Assembly: GCF_002261475.1 (NCBI RefSeq)
Contig: NZ_NEVN01000004.1
Span: 730,766-794,765 of the forward strand
Length of the DNA: 64,000 bases
Direction: 5' to 3'
Source: Bordetella genomosp. 5
GTDB lineage: Bacteria > Pseudomonadota > Gammaproteobacteria > Burkholderiales > Burkholderiaceae_B
Position 1 is the stretch's first letter. Every line of letters starts with the position of its first letter. A program made the position numbers and the translations under genes. Shown in pieces: positions 11,461 through 20,273 of this stretch. The notes under the pieces are model-generated. The model was not told the DNA's origin. It worked only from the letters and a program-made list of their open reading frames with translations, and did no database searches.

Positions 11461-13128
11461 ATGAGCAACATCGTGGAAATCAAGGTCCCCGACATTGGCG
11501 ACTTCAAGGAAGTCGAAGTCATCGAGGTGCTGGTTGCCGAGGGCGACACCATCCAGGCCGAACAGAGCCTGATCACCGTCGAGTCCGATAAGGCCTCGAT
11601 GGAGATCCCGGCCTCGGCCGGTGGCGTGGTGAAGTCGGTCAAGGTCAAGGTCGGCGACAAGGTCGCCGAGAACACCGTCATCCTCGAGATCGAGGCCGGC
11701 GAGGCCAAGGCCGAGGCGCCCAAGGAAGCGCCGAAGCAGGAAGCCGCCAAGGAAGCGCCCAAGGAAGAAGCCAAGGCCGCGCCCAAGCAGGAAGCGGCCG
11801 AGTCGGCCGCGCCGGCTTCGTCGGGCCCGTCCGAAATCACCGTGCCCGATATCGGCGACTTCAAGGAAGTTGAGGTCATCGAGGTCATGGTGGCCGTCGG
11901 CGACACCATCAAGGCGGAACAAAGCCTGATCACCGTCGAGTCCGACAAGGCCTCGATGGAGATCCCGGCCTCGGCCGGTGGTGTGGTCAAGGACATCAAG
12001 GTCAAGGTGGGCGACAAGGTCGCCAAGGGCAGCGTGATCGTCGTGGTCGAGGGCGGTGCCGCCCCGGCCAAGCAGGACGCGCCCAAGGCCGAAGCCAAGG
12101 CCGAAGCGCCCAAGCAGGCCGCGGCCGAAGCGCCCCGCGCGGAGGCCAAGAGCGAAGCCCGTCCTTCGCCCACCGCCGCGCTCGAAGACGCCAACCTGAA
12201 GCCGGGCCAGCTGCCGCACGCGTCGCCCTCGGTGCGCAAGTTCGCCCGCGAACTCGGCGTGAACCTGAGCAAGGTGACCGGCTCCGGTCAGAAGGGCCGC
12301 ATCACGGCCGACGACGTGCGCGGCTTCGTGAAGCAGGCGCTCGCCGGGGGTGCCGGTGCCGCCGCGCCGGCGTCCGGTTCGGCCGATGGCGCCGCGCTGG
12401 GTCTGCTGCCGTGGCCGAAGATCGACTTCACCAAGTTCGGTCCGATCGAAGCCAAGCCGCTGTCGCGCATCAAGAAGATCTCCGGCGCGAACCTGCACCG
12501 CAACTGGGTCATGATCCCGCACGTCACCAACAACGACGTGGCCGACATCACCGATCTCGAAGCGTTGCGCGTGCAACTGAACAAGGAAAACGAAAAGGCC
12601 GGCATCAAGGTCACGATGCTCGCCTTCGTGATCAAGGCCGTCGTGGCCGCCTTGAAGAAGTTCCCCGAGTTCAACGCCTCGCTCGATGGCGACACGCTGG
12701 TGCTCAAGCAGTACTACCACATCGGCTTCGCGGCCGACACGCCCAACGGGCTGGTGGTGCCGGTGGTGCGCGATGCCGACAAGAAGGGCATCGTGGAGCT
12801 GGCGAAGGAAACCGCCGAACTCGCCAAGAAGGCGCGTGACGGCAAGATTTCGCCCGCCGACATGCAGGGTGGCTGCTTCTCGATCTCGTCGCTGGGCGGC
12901 ATCGGTGGCACCCACTTCACGCCCATCATCAACGCGCCCGAAGTCGCGATTCTCGGTCTGTCGCGCTCGTCGCACCAGCCGGTCTGGGACGGCAAGCAGT
13001 TCCAGCCGCGCCTGACCCTGCCGCTGTCGCTGTCGTACGATCACCGCGTGATCGACGGCGCATCGGCCGCGCGCTTCAACGCGTACCTCGGTCAGCTGTT
13101 GGCCGACTTCCGCCGCATCGCGCTGTAA
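11461..13128 (+). CDS. aceF: Pyruvate dehydrogenase E2, dihydrolipoamide acetyltransferase, two lipoyl domains
   Basis: 555 residues. Two N-terminal lipoyl domains have lipoylation Lys44 and Lys163, each in [11 protein letters not shown], and are separated by Ala/Lys/Glu/Pro-rich flexible linkers. An E3/E1-binding domain ([16 protein letters not shown], about 258-295) and the catalytic acetyltransferase domain with the active site in [10 protein letters not shown] near the C-terminus follow. It transfers acetyl groups from lipoate to CoA and forms the core of the complex. It is co-transcribed between aceE and lpdA. The two lipoyl modules are nearly identical to each other and to the one in lpdA. 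Confidence 0.98.
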   Translation: MSNIVEIKVPDIGDFKEVEVIEVLVAEGDTIQAEQSLITVESDKASMEIPASAGGVVKSVKVKVGDKVAENTVILEIEAGEAKAEAPKEAPKQEAAKEAPKEEAKAAPKQEAAESAAPASSGPSEITVPDIGDFKEVEVIEVMVAVGDTIKAEQSLITVESDKASMEIPASAGGVVKDIKVKVGDKVAKGSVIVVVEGGAAPAKQDAPKAEAKAEAPKQAAAEAPRAEAKSEARPSPTAALEDANLKPGQLPHASPSVRKFARELGVNLSKVTGSGQKGRITADDVRGFVKQALAGGAGAAAPASGSADGAALGLLPWPKIDFTKFGPIEAKPLSRIKKISGANLHRNWVMIPHVTNNDVADITDLEALRVQLNKENEKAGIKVTMLAFVIKAVVAALKKFPEFNASLDGDTLVLKQYYHIGFAADTPNGLVVPVVRDADKKGIVELAKETAELAKKARDGKISPADMQGGCFSISSLGGIGGTHFTPIINAPEVAILGLSRSSHQPVWDGKQFQPRLTLPLSLSYDHRVIDGASAARFNAYLGQLLADFRRIAL

Positions 13129-13143
13129 GCACCGGGAGACACG

Positions 13144-14943
13144 ATGAGCAATATCACTGAAATCAAGGTTCCCGACATCGGTGACTTCAAGGAAGTCGAA
13201 GTCATCGAAGTGCTGGTTGCCGAGGGCGACACCGTCAAGGCCGAACAAAGCCTGATCACCGTCGAGTCCGACAAGGCCTCGATGGAGATCCCGGCCTCGG
13301 CCGGCGGCGTGGTGAAGTCGGTCAAGGTCAAGGTCGGCGACAAGGTCGCCGAGGGCAGCGTGATCCTCGAGGTCGAAGCCGCCGAGGGCGGTGCCGACGC
13401 CAAGCCCGCCGCCAAGGAAGCGCCGAAGGAAGCCCCCAAGGAAGCCCCCAAGAAGGACGCCGGCGGCGCTGAAGCGCCCAAGGCGGCGAAGGCCGACGCC
13501 CCGCAGGCGGCGTCGTACAGCGGTTCGGCCGACGGCGAATACGACGTGCTGGTGCTGGGCGCCGGCCCCGGCGGCTACTCGGCCGCCTTCCGGGCCGCCG
13601 ATCTGGGCCTGAAGACCGTCCTGGTCGAGCGCTACGCCACCCTGGGTGGTGTGTGCCTGAACGTGGGCTGCATCCCGTCCAAGGCGCTGCTGCACAACGC
13701 CGCCATCATCGACGAGGCGCGCGCGCTGGCTGCCCACGGCATCAGCTTCGGCGAGCCCAAGATCGATCTGGACAAGCTGCGCGGCTACAAGGACAGCGTG
13801 GTGGCCAAGCTCACCGGCGGTCTGGCCGGCATGGCCAAGGCCCGCAAGGTCACGGTCGTGACGGGCGTGGGCGAGTTCGCCGACCCGCATCACCTCACGG
13901 TGAAGGGCGCCGACGGCAAGACCCAGACGCTCAAGTTCAAGAACGCCATCATCGCCGCCGGCAGCCAGTCGGTGAAGCTGCCGTTCCTGCCCGACGACGA
14001 ACGCATCGTCGACTCGACCGGCGCGCTGCTGCTGCGCGAGATTCCCAAGAAGATGCTCATCATCGGCGGCGGGATCATCGGTCTGGAAATGGGCACGGTG
14101 TATTCCACGCTGGGCGCACGCCTGGACGTCGTGGAGATGCTCGACGGCCTGATGCAGGGCGCGGATCGCGACCTGGTCAAGGTGTGGCAGAAGATGAATG
14201 CGCCGCGCTTCGACAACATCATGCTCAAGACCAAGACCGTGGGCGCCGAGGCGCGCAAGGATGGCATCTATGTGAGCTTCGAGGGCGAGGGTGCGCCCAA
14301 AGAGCCGCAGCGCTACGACCTGGTGCTCCAGGCCGTGGGCCGCAGCCCCAATGGCAAGAAGATCGGCGCCGACAAGGCGGGTATCGCCGTGACCAACCGC
14401 GGATTCATCGAGGTCGATCGCCAGATGCGCACCAACGTGCCGCACATCTTCGCGATCGGCGACATCGTGGGCCAGCCCATGCTGGCGCACAAGGCCGTGC
14501 ACGAAGGCCACGTGGCCGCCGAAGCGGCCGCCGGCGAGAAGGCCTTCTTCGATGCCCGCGTGATTCCGTCGGTGGCCTACACCGATCCGGAAGTGGCGTG
14601 GGTCGGCCTGACCGAAGACGAAGCCAAGAAGCAGGGCATCAAGGTCGAGAAGGGCGTGTTCCCGTGGGCCGCCTCGGGCCGCGCCATCGCCAACGGCCGC
14701 GACGAAGGCTTCACCAAGCTGCTGTTCGACGGCGAAACGCACCGCATCCTGGGTGGCGGCATCGTCGGCACGCACGCGGGCGATCTGATCAGCGAGGTCG
14801 CGCTGGCGATCGAAATGGGCGCCGACGTGGTGGATATCGCCAAGACCATCCACCCGCACCCGACCCTGGGCGAATCCGTCGGCATGGCCGCCGAAGTCGC
14901 CGAAGGCGTGTGCACGGACCTGCCGCCGATGCGCAAGAAGTAA
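13144..14943 (+). CDS. lpdA: Dihydrolipoamide dehydrogenase (E3) with N-terminal lipoyl domain
   Basis: 599 residues, about 120 longer than a plain E3, because it begins with a full lipoyl domain (Lys44 in [11 protein letters not shown]) and an Ala/Lys/Pro linker to about residue 125. The flavoprotein part has the FAD motif GAGPGG, the redox disulfide Cys171/Cys176 (CLNVGC), the NAD-binding [10 protein letters not shown], and the active-site base His572 in HPHPTLGE. It reoxidises dihydrolipoyl groups with NAD. Lipoyl-E3 fusions are known in betaproteobacteria and Neisseria. It is the last gene of the operon, followed by a strong terminator. Confidence 0.97.
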   Translation: MSNITEIKVPDIGDFKEVEVIEVLVAEGDTVKAEQSLITVESDKASMEIPASAGGVVKSVKVKVGDKVAEGSVILEVEAAEGGADAKPAAKEAPKEAPKEAPKKDAGGAEAPKAAKADAPQAASYSGSADGEYDVLVLGAGPGGYSAAFRAADLGLKTVLVERYATLGGVCLNVGCIPSKALLHNAAIIDEARALAAHGISFGEPKIDLDKLRGYKDSVVAKLTGGLAGMAKARKVTVVTGVGEFADPHHLTVKGADGKTQTLKFKNAIIAAGSQSVKLPFLPDDERIVDSTGALLLREIPKKMLIIGGGIIGLEMGTVYSTLGARLDVVEMLDGLMQGADRDLVKVWQKMNAPRFDNIMLKTKTVGAEARKDGIYVSFEGEGAPKEPQRYDLVLQAVGRSPNGKKIGADKAGIAVTNRGFIEVDRQMRTNVPHIFAIGDIVGQPMLAHKAVHEGHVAAEAAAGEKAFFDARVIPSVAYTDPEVAWVGLTEDEAKKQGIKVEKGVFPWAASGRAIANGRDEGFTKLLFDGETHRILGGGIVGTHAGDLISEVALAIEMGADVVDIAKTIHPHPTLGESVGMAAEVAEGVCTDLPPMRKK

Positions 14944-14970
14944 GACGCGCCACGACGGGCGTCACGCAAA

Positions 14971-15003
14971 AACAAGGCCGCCCTCGGGCGGCCTTGTTTT
15001 TGC
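14971..15003. terminator. Strong bidirectional terminator after lpdA
   Basis: AACAAGGCCGCCC pairs with GGGCGGCCTTGTT around a tight loop and is flanked by T-runs on both strands (TTTTT on plus; on minus the mirrored A-run gives TTTTTG). It serves lpdA on the plus strand and the minus-strand operon ending at 15047. Confidence 0.85.
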
Positions 15004-15046
15004 TGAGAGCCGCCCGAAGGCGGCCTCTTCGCAGGCGCAGCTGCGC

Positions 15047-15241
15047 TTATGCGTGGGTATTGATGCGCGAGCCCAGATTGGCGTCGACGGCGGTCGGCAG
15101 CGACTGCATCAGGGTGGCCATGGTATCGGCCTGCGAGGCAAGCACCTTCTTGAGCAGGGCGACCTGGACTTCCTGGACGGTGTTCACGTCGCGCATGGCG
15201 AGGGCGGCATTGACGGCGTTGCTGACGGACATGTCATCCAT
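15047..15241 (-). CDS. YjfB-family putative motility protein
   Basis: 64 residues. It matches the small YjfB-like family, annotated as putative motility proteins: a short variable start, an amphipathic helical core (LAMRDVNTVQEVQVALLKKV), then a second helix ending in LPTAVDANLGSRINTHA. No signal peptide or membrane helix is present. An AAAAGGAACC-type ribosome site lies before the ATG on the minus strand. Its position behind the flagellin-glycan operon fits a flagellar association. The molecular role is unknown. Confidence 0.75.
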   Translation of the reverse strand: MDDMSVSNAVNAALAMRDVNTVQEVQVALLKKVLASQADTMATLMQSLPTAVDANLGSRINTHA

Positions 15242-15325
15242 GGCGGTTCCTTTTAAGGCTGCGCGCGAGACGCGGCATCTGACGATTCGGAAAAAATATA
15301 GTCGGGCGTGATGACGTCGGCATGA

Positions 15326-15826
15326 CTATACGCCGTTTTCGCCGCGCCAGCCCAGCAAAACGAGCGGGTTGCCGCCCTGGATCGAGTAGGCCGGCACCTC
15401 GCCGCGCACGATCGAGCCCGCGCCGATCACGCAGCCCTGGCGCAGGATCGCGCCGTCGAGCAGCACGCAGTTGGCGCCGATCCAGACGTCGTCCTCGATG
15501 ATGATCCCGCCCTTGCTCGGGCGAAAGCCCTGTTCGCGGATCGGGACGTCGCGGCGCTTGAACTCGTGATTGGTCGGTGCGAACGTGCAGTTGGCGGCCA
15601 CGGCGACGCCGCGGCCGATCGTGATGCCGTTGCCGGTGTAGAGCACGCAGCCCGAGTTGATCACGCTGTCGCGGCCGATGATCACATCACCGCTGCCGCC
15701 CGCGGGCTTGATCTTGACGAAGGCGTCGATGACGACGCCCGACTCGATCACGATGCGGGTTCCGCGGCGGGAATCCTCGAGATCGGCCAGTCCGGACACA
15801 CGGGCAGCAGGGTGAAGTTCGATCAT
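15326..15826 (-). CDS. Hexapeptide-repeat (LbH) O-acetyltransferase
   Basis: 166 residues of left-handed beta-helix repeats (for example IIGRDSVINSGCVLYTG, then IIIEDDVWIGANCVLLDG and IGAGSIV). It carries the catalytic-type His in PTNHEF. This is the WbbJ/maltose-acetyltransferase-like architecture, which uses acetyl-CoA to O-acetylate sugars. It is the last gene of the minus-strand glycan operon, 16 bp after the CmcI-like gene. Inferred role: acetylation of the flagellin sugar, either on the nucleotide sugar or after transfer. The acceptor position is not predictable. Confidence 0.85.
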   Translation of the reverse strand: MIELHPAARVSGLADLEDSRRGTRIVIESGVVIDAFVKIKPAGGSGDVIIGRDSVINSGCVLYTGNGITIGRGVAVAANCTFAPTNHEFKRRDVPIREQGFRPSKGGIIIEDDVWIGANCVLLDGAILRQGCVIGAGSIVRGEVPAYSIQGGNPLVLLGWRGENGV

Positions 15827-15842
15827 GGCGGGGTCCGGGCGA

Positions 15843-16598
15843 TCAGGCCTTGCGGCGCAGGAAGCCGTCGGGCGCCGAGGTCACGAGCAGGCGGTCTTCG
15901 ACGGAACGGTCGATTTCGAACTCGGGATGCGACTTGAGGTATTCCCACACGGCGGTCTTCGGGTTGTTGCCCTTGCCCCAGCCGCGATCCTGCCAGACGT
16001 AGTCGGCCGGCATGTCTTCCACGAAGGTGTCGAACACGACGCAGTAGCTGCCCGGGCTCACCAGCGGCGCGTAGGCCTCGAGCTCGGCCAGCACGTGTTC
16101 GTGCGTGTGGTTCGAATCCAGGCACACCAGGATCTTCTTCTTGCCTTCGGCATGCGCACGCACCTGATCGATGACCTTGGCGTCGATGCTGGAGCCCTCG
16201 ATCAGCGAGATGCGCTTGGCGAGCGGGTGGCTTTCGATGGCGTCGCGGTTGTGCTGACGGATCTCGATGTCCACGCCCACGACCTCGCCGTGGCCCACCA
16301 GTTCGAGCATGGAGGCCGACAGGATCAGCGAGCCGCCGTGCGCGATGCCGGTCTCGATCACCAGATCGGGCTTGACCGCCCAGATCAGCTCCTGCATCGC
16401 CATGGCGTCCTGCGGCAGCTGGATCAGCGGGCGGCCGAGCCACGAGAAGTTGTTCATGTACTTGCGCTCGAGCGCCATCGTGCGCCAGGCGTTGGAGAGC
16501 GCGCGGAATTCGTCGTCGGAAGCGTAGCCTTCGATGCGGGCCTGCTTCTCGTTGCGGTAGTCGGGGTGCCCGTCGGGCGTCGTTTCGAGGTAGGACAT
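15843..16598 (-). CDS. CmcI/rhamnosyl O-methyltransferase-like protein
   Basis: 251 residues of the cephalosporin-hydroxylase/rhamnosyl O-methyltransferase (CmcI) family, SAM-dependent Rossmann enzymes despite the historical name. Seen: the SAM-binding ETGIAHGGS motif, the acidic VGVDIEIR strand, the CLDSNHTHEHV segment with the family's Asp/His cluster, and YCVVFDTFVED. Its start is directly adjacent to the stop of the epimerase gene (no gap), so they are one transcript. In a sugar operon the most likely job is O-methylation of a deoxyhexose. Substrate and position are unknown. Confidence 0.85.
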   Translation of the reverse strand: MSYLETTPDGHPDYRNEKQARIEGYASDDEFRALSNAWRTMALERKYMNNFSWLGRPLIQLPQDAMAMQELIWAVKPDLVIETGIAHGGSLILSASMLELVGHGEVVGVDIEIRQHNRDAIESHPLAKRISLIEGSSIDAKVIDQVRAHAEGKKKILVCLDSNHTHEHVLAELEAYAPLVSPGSYCVVFDTFVEDMPADYVWQDRGWGKGNNPKTAVWEYLKSHPEFEIDRSVEDRLLVTSAPDGFLRRKA

Positions 16599-17420
16599 CT
16601 AGGATCCCCTGTGCTGTCGATACTGATTGAGAAAGGTCGGAAAGTACTCGGCGAATGGCCGGGCCGTCAGGCCCGTCAGCGCCGCCGTATTGCGGGTGTC
16701 GATATCGGGAAAGCGCCAGGACGGCGCCTGGTCGCGCACCGTGACGGACCAACCGAGTTGCCGCGTGAGCAGCTCGGCGATGTCGCGGTTCTCGATGCCG
16801 GCACCGCCCGCCACGTTGTAGATGCCGGTGGCGGGCGATTGGGCGATTGCCGTGATCTGTGCCACGGCGTCATCGATATGAATGTAGTCCTTGCGCGAAT
16901 CGAGCGCGGTCTGCAGTTCGAGCCGGCCCTGCGGCCAGCCCTCTTCGAGCAGCTGGTCGATGAAGCTGTCGGGCGTATCGCGCAGCCCCACGACATTGGA
17001 CAGACGCACGACCTTGGCCCGTCCCGCGCCGGCGTGCAGGCACAGCGCTTCGCCGGTGAGCTTCGAGAGGTTGTACAGGTCGCTCGGATCGTTGGGGTTC
17101 ACGCCAAGGCGCGTGTCTTCGCTGGTGGCGCTGGCGCCGGCGTACACACGCGTGCTCGACAGATAGGTGAGGCTGTCGAAGCCGCCTTCGGCCAGCAGCT
17201 CGCGCAGCACGCAGACGTGCGCCTCCACCGTCTCGAGCGGGCGTTGCCGGAAGTCCGAGGTCAGGCCGATGGCATAGATCACGTGACCCAGGGGCCGGAC
17301 ATACTGCGAACGCGGCTCGCGCCCGTAGGCGCGGCAGTCGTGGCCCTGGCCGCGCAGATGCGCGACCAGATGCCGGCCGACGAAGCCGGTTGCGCCCAGA
17401 ACGGTGAAAGTCAGGCTCAT
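16599..17420 (-). CDS. NAD(P)-dependent epimerase/reductase (extended SDR)
   Basis: 273 residues from the ATG at 17420. The NAD motif is GATGFVG (residues 8-14), the upper-strand Ser is in TYLSSTRVY, and the catalytic pair is YNLSK. It belongs to the GalE/RfbD-like extended SDRs that epimerise or reduce nucleotide sugars. Because the operon makes a CDP-4-keto-6-deoxy sugar upstream, the simplest role is 4-keto reduction of the methylated intermediate. Epimerase activity cannot be excluded. It lies 11 bp after the C-methyltransferase stop. Confidence 0.88.
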   Translation of the reverse strand: MSLTFTVLGATGFVGRHLVAHLRGQGHDCRAYGREPRSQYVRPLGHVIYAIGLTSDFRQRPLETVEAHVCVLRELLAEGGFDSLTYLSSTRVYAGASATSEDTRLGVNPNDPSDLYNLSKLTGEALCLHAGAGRAKVVRLSNVVGLRDTPDSFIDQLLEEGWPQGRLELQTALDSRKDYIHIDDAVAQITAIAQSPATGIYNVAGGAGIENRDIAELLTRQLGWSVTVRDQAPSWRFPDIDTRNTAALTGLTARPFAEYFPTFLNQYRQHRGS

Positions 17421-17431
17421 TGCGGCGGGCG

Positions 17432-18664
17432 TCAGGCCGGGACGATCGCCAGATGCGGCACGGCCGTCACCAGGCGTGCGCCCCATTCGCGCGCGTAGGC
17501 CAGCTGGGCCGAGACCTCGGTCTTCAGGTTCCAGGGCAGGATCACGATGTAGTCGGGCTTGTCGCGTTGCAGCGTGGCCTCGTCCACCACCGGGATGTGG
17601 CTGCCCGGTAGGTATTGATTCTGCTTGGCGGGGTTGCGATCGACCACGTAAGGCAGCAGGTCGGGGCGGACGCCGGCGAAGTTCATCAGCGTATTGCCCT
17701 TGGCGGCTGCGCCATAGGCGCCCACCCGCTTGCCTTCGGCGTGGGCCTGCAGCAGGAAGGCCAGCAGGCCGTTCTTGACCGCCTCGGCCTGCTTCTGGAA
17801 GCCGGCGTAGAACGCGGCCGTACGCAGCCCGCTTTCGTCTTCCTGGCTCAGCAGACGCTGCACCGAGGGCGCGACCGGATGCGTGCCCGTGTCGGTGCGC
17901 TGGGCATAGACGCGCAGGCTGCCGCCGTGGGTCGGGATCTGTTCGACGTCGAACACCGTCAGGCCATTGGCGGCGAAGATATGGCGCACGGCCGTGAGCG
18001 ACAGATAGGAGTAGTGCTCGTGGTAGGCCGTGTCGAACTGGCTCTCGGCGACCATGCGCAGCAGGTGCGGAAACTCGAACGTGGCCACGCCGTTGGGCTT
18101 GAGCAGCTGGCGGAAGCCGATCACGAAATCGTTGATGTCCGGCACGTGCGCGAGCACGTTGTTGGCGGCGATCAGGTCGGCGGCGCGGCCCCGGGCGGAA
18201 AGCTCGTTGCCCAGCGTTTCGCCGAAGAAGCGTTCGACGATCTCCAGACCGAGCTTGCGCGCGGCCGCCGCCGTGCTGGCGGTGGGCTCGATGCCATAGC
18301 AGGGCACGCCCGCGGCCTGCACGTATTGCAGCAGATAGCCGTCATTGGCCGCGATCTCGACCACCATGCTGCCTTCGCCCAGGCCGAAGCGGTCGGTCAT
18401 CTTCTCGACGTAGTTGCGCGAGTGATCCAGCCACGACTGCGAATACGAGCTGAAGTAGGCGTACTCCTCGGTGAAGAGTGCCTCGCGGCCCGCGTAGTCT
18501 TCCGTCTGCACCAGCCAGCATTGCTCGCAGACCAGCAGGCGCAGCGGGAACGTCGTCTCGGGGCGGTTCAGGTCCTCGGGCTTGAGGTAGGCATTGGAAG
18601 GCGGAGCGTGGCCCAGGTCGAGAAAGGGCAGGCGCAGCTCGGCGCTGCAATGGCGGCACTTCAT
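17432..18664 (-). CDS. NDP-sugar C-methyltransferase (TylC3-like)
   Basis: 410 residues. The N-terminal zinc-finger-like module (CRHC near residue 3, CEQC near 48) matches the putative zinc-binding domain of sugar C-methyltransferases. A SAM-binding core follows with VVEIAANDGYLLQ, then a C-terminal domain with YGAAAKGNTLMNF and DRNPAKQNQYLPG, typical of the family's terminal domain. Known members (TylC3, TcaB9, NovU types) methylate C3 or C5 of 4-keto-6-deoxy NDP-sugars. The start at 18664 overlaps the epimerase stop (ATGA). The frame is open much further upstream, but only this start gives the zinc module. Confidence 0.9.
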   Translation of the reverse strand: MKCRHCSAELRLPFLDLGHAPPSNAYLKPEDLNRPETTFPLRLLVCEQCWLVQTEDYAGREALFTEEYAYFSSYSQSWLDHSRNYVEKMTDRFGLGEGSMVVEIAANDGYLLQYVQAAGVPCYGIEPTASTAAAARKLGLEIVERFFGETLGNELSARGRAADLIAANNVLAHVPDINDFVIGFRQLLKPNGVATFEFPHLLRMVAESQFDTAYHEHYSYLSLTAVRHIFAANGLTVFDVEQIPTHGGSLRVYAQRTDTGTHPVAPSVQRLLSQEDESGLRTAAFYAGFQKQAEAVKNGLLAFLLQAHAEGKRVGAYGAAAKGNTLMNFAGVRPDLLPYVVDRNPAKQNQYLPGSHIPVVDEATLQRDKPDYIVILPWNLKTEVSAQLAYAREWGARLVTAVPHLAIVPA

Positions 18665-19218
18665 GGATCCAATCCTTGGAAACCGGGGTCGAGGAAAGCG
18701 TGGCCCTGGTCCCGCGCGGAGACTTCCGTGACGGGCAGGGGCCAGGCGATGGCCAGACGGGGGTCGAGGTGATGCAGCGCGCCTTCGCATGCGGGGGCAT
18801 ACGGGGCGGCGTGGCAATACACCAGTTCGACGTCGTCGGTGAGTGTCTGAAATCCGTGCGCGAAGCCCGCCGGAATGAGCAGGCCGCGGCGATTGTCGGC
18901 CGACAGGCGCTGCGCGTGCCACCGCAGAAAGGTGGGGGAGCCGCGGCGCAGGTCGACGGCCACGTCCCACACCTCGCCGCGCACGCACTGCACCAGCTTG
19001 GTGTCGGCCTGGGGCTGGTGCTGGTAATGCATGCCGCGCACCGATCCGCGCTGCGCGGTATAGCTGTGATTGACCTGCGCGATCGGGCCGGGCCAGCCGG
19101 CCTCCTGCAATTCGGCGGCGTTGAACAGACGCGCGAAGAACCCGCGCGAATCGCCGGCGCGCGGACGCTCCAGCGTGCGCAGGCCCGCGAGCGGGGTGTC
19201 GCCGAACATCAGCTTCAT
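18661..19218 (-). CDS. rfbC: dTDP-4-dehydrorhamnose 3,5-epimerase-like (RmlC family) sugar epimerase
   Basis: 185 residues with the RmlC cupin signature: SRGFFAR, the catalytic His in SVRGMHYQ, VRGEVWDVAVDLRRGSPTF, and IPAGFAHGFQTL. The family epimerises C3 and/or C5 of 4-keto-6-deoxy nucleotide sugars. Embedded between rfbG and the C-methyltransferase, it probably acts on CDP-4-keto-6-deoxyglucose rather than the dTDP sugar. Only one epimerisation may occur. No rmlA, rmlB or rmlD is nearby, which argues against plain rhamnose synthesis. The ends overlap both neighbours by 4 bp. Confidence 0.9.
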   Translation of the reverse strand: MKLMFGDTPLAGLRTLERPRAGDSRGFFARLFNAAELQEAGWPGPIAQVNHSYTAQRGSVRGMHYQHQPQADTKLVQCVRGEVWDVAVDLRRGSPTFLRWHAQRLSADNRRGLLIPAGFAHGFQTLTDDVELVYCHAAPYAPACEGALHHLDPRLAIAWPLPVTEVSARDQGHAFLDPGFQGLDP

Positions 19219-20273
19219 GGCCGGGCCTCGAAGGCAGCCAGGTCGGCTTCGCACAGATCGCGGGCGCGGGTGCCGGCGGTCTGTCCGCGGTACCAGCCCA
19301 TGGTGCGACCCACCGCGTCCGCCAGGGTCCAGCGCGGCGCGCAGCCGAGCGCGGCACGGGTGGCCGAGGTGTCCAGCATGAGCAGCCCCGCCTCGTGCGG
19401 ACCGGTGATCTCGGTGCCGTAGCGCACCTCGCCGCGGCCATAGGCGGCGCGGGCGATCTCGATCACATCTCGCACCGGCACGGCGCCGGCGGCATCGGGA
19501 CCGAAGTTGTATGCGCCGGCCAGCGCCGGGGTATCCCAGAGCGCGTGCGCCAGGCGCAGGTAGCCCGCGAGCGGTTCCAGCACGTGCTGCCAGGGGCGCA
19601 CCGCATCGGGCCGGCGGATCTCCAGCGTGGCGCCGCGCTCCCAGGCGCGCACCGCATCGGGAATGAGCCGGTCTTCCGACCAGTCGCCGCCACCGATCAC
19701 GTTGCCGGCCCGCGCGCTTGCCAGGGCCACGCCCTGGCTGGCCAGAAAGGCGTCGCGGTAGCAGGCGATCGCGATCTCGCAGGCCGCCTTGCTGGCGCTG
19801 TAGGGATCGTGGCCGCCGAGCGCGTCGGTCTCGCGGTAGGGGTAGTGCCACTCCTGGTTGCGATAGACCTTGTCCGTCGTGATCGAGACCACGGAGCGCA
19901 CGCTGTCCAAGCCGCGTATCGCGTCGAGCAGATGCACCGTGCCCATCACGTTGGCGGCGAAGGTCTCGACCGGCTCGCGATAGCTCGCGCGCACCAGCGG
20001 CTGGGCCGCCAGGTGCAGCACGATCTCGGGGCGGACGGCGCGCACCAGGCGGGTGAACGCCTCGCGATCGCGGATGTCGCACAGATGGGCGTCGATCTCG
20101 CCCTCGAGCGCCAGCGCCTCGTACAGCGACGGGCGGGTATTGGGCGCGAGCGCGATGCCGCTGACCCGCGCGCCCAGGCGCGCCAGCCAGAAGGCGAGCC
20201 AGGCGCCCTTGAAACCGGTATGCCCGGTGACAAGGACGCGCTTGCCGCGCCAGAAGCCGGGAACAGGCAGCAT
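19215..20273 (-). CDS. rfbG: CDP-glucose 4,6-dehydratase
   Basis: 352 residues from the ATG at 20273, which shares a base with the rfbF stop (TGATG). It converts CDP-glucose to CDP-4-keto-6-deoxyglucose with bound NAD. Seen: VTGHTGFKGAWL (the RfbG form of the NAD motif), AAQPLVRASY, SITTDKVYRN, the catalytic YSASK (Tyr-xxx-Lys), and RPWQHVLEPLAGYL. These signatures separate it from the dTDP dehydratase RmlB. An alternative start 12 codons upstream would lie inside rfbF and has no support. Confidence 0.95.
   Translation of the reverse strand: MLPVPGFWRGKRVLVTGHTGFKGAWLAFWLARLGARVSGIALAPNTRPSLYEALALEGEIDAHLCDIRDREAFTRLVRAVRPEIVLHLAAQPLVRASYREPVETFAANVMGTVHLLDAIRGLDSVRSVVSITTDKVYRNQEWHYPYRETDALGGHDPYSASKAACEIAIACYRDAFLASQGVALASARAGNVIGGGDWSEDRLIPDAVRAWERGATLEIRRPDAVRPWQHVLEPLAGYLRLAHALWDTPALAGAYNFGPDAAGAVPVRDVIEIARAAYGRGEVRYGTEITGPHEAGLLMLDTSATRAALGCAPRWTLADAVGRTMGWYRGQTAGTRARDLCEADLAAFEARP

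Noticed and set aside
15005..15030. A second hairpin next to the lpdA terminator as an independent terminator
   Set aside because: The stem is real but no T-run follows on either strand. The adjacent bidirectional terminator explains termination for both directions.
18661..19218. Assignment of the epimerase to ordinary dTDP-rhamnose synthesis
   Set aside because: No rmlA, rmlB or rmlD is nearby, and the gene is locked between the CDP-sugar gene rfbG and a C-methyltransferase.
17432..19441. A longer 669-codon version of the C-methyltransferase
   Set aside because: The extra N-terminal part lies over the epimerase gene in another frame. The zinc-module start at 18664 matches the family and the operon's ATGA coupling.
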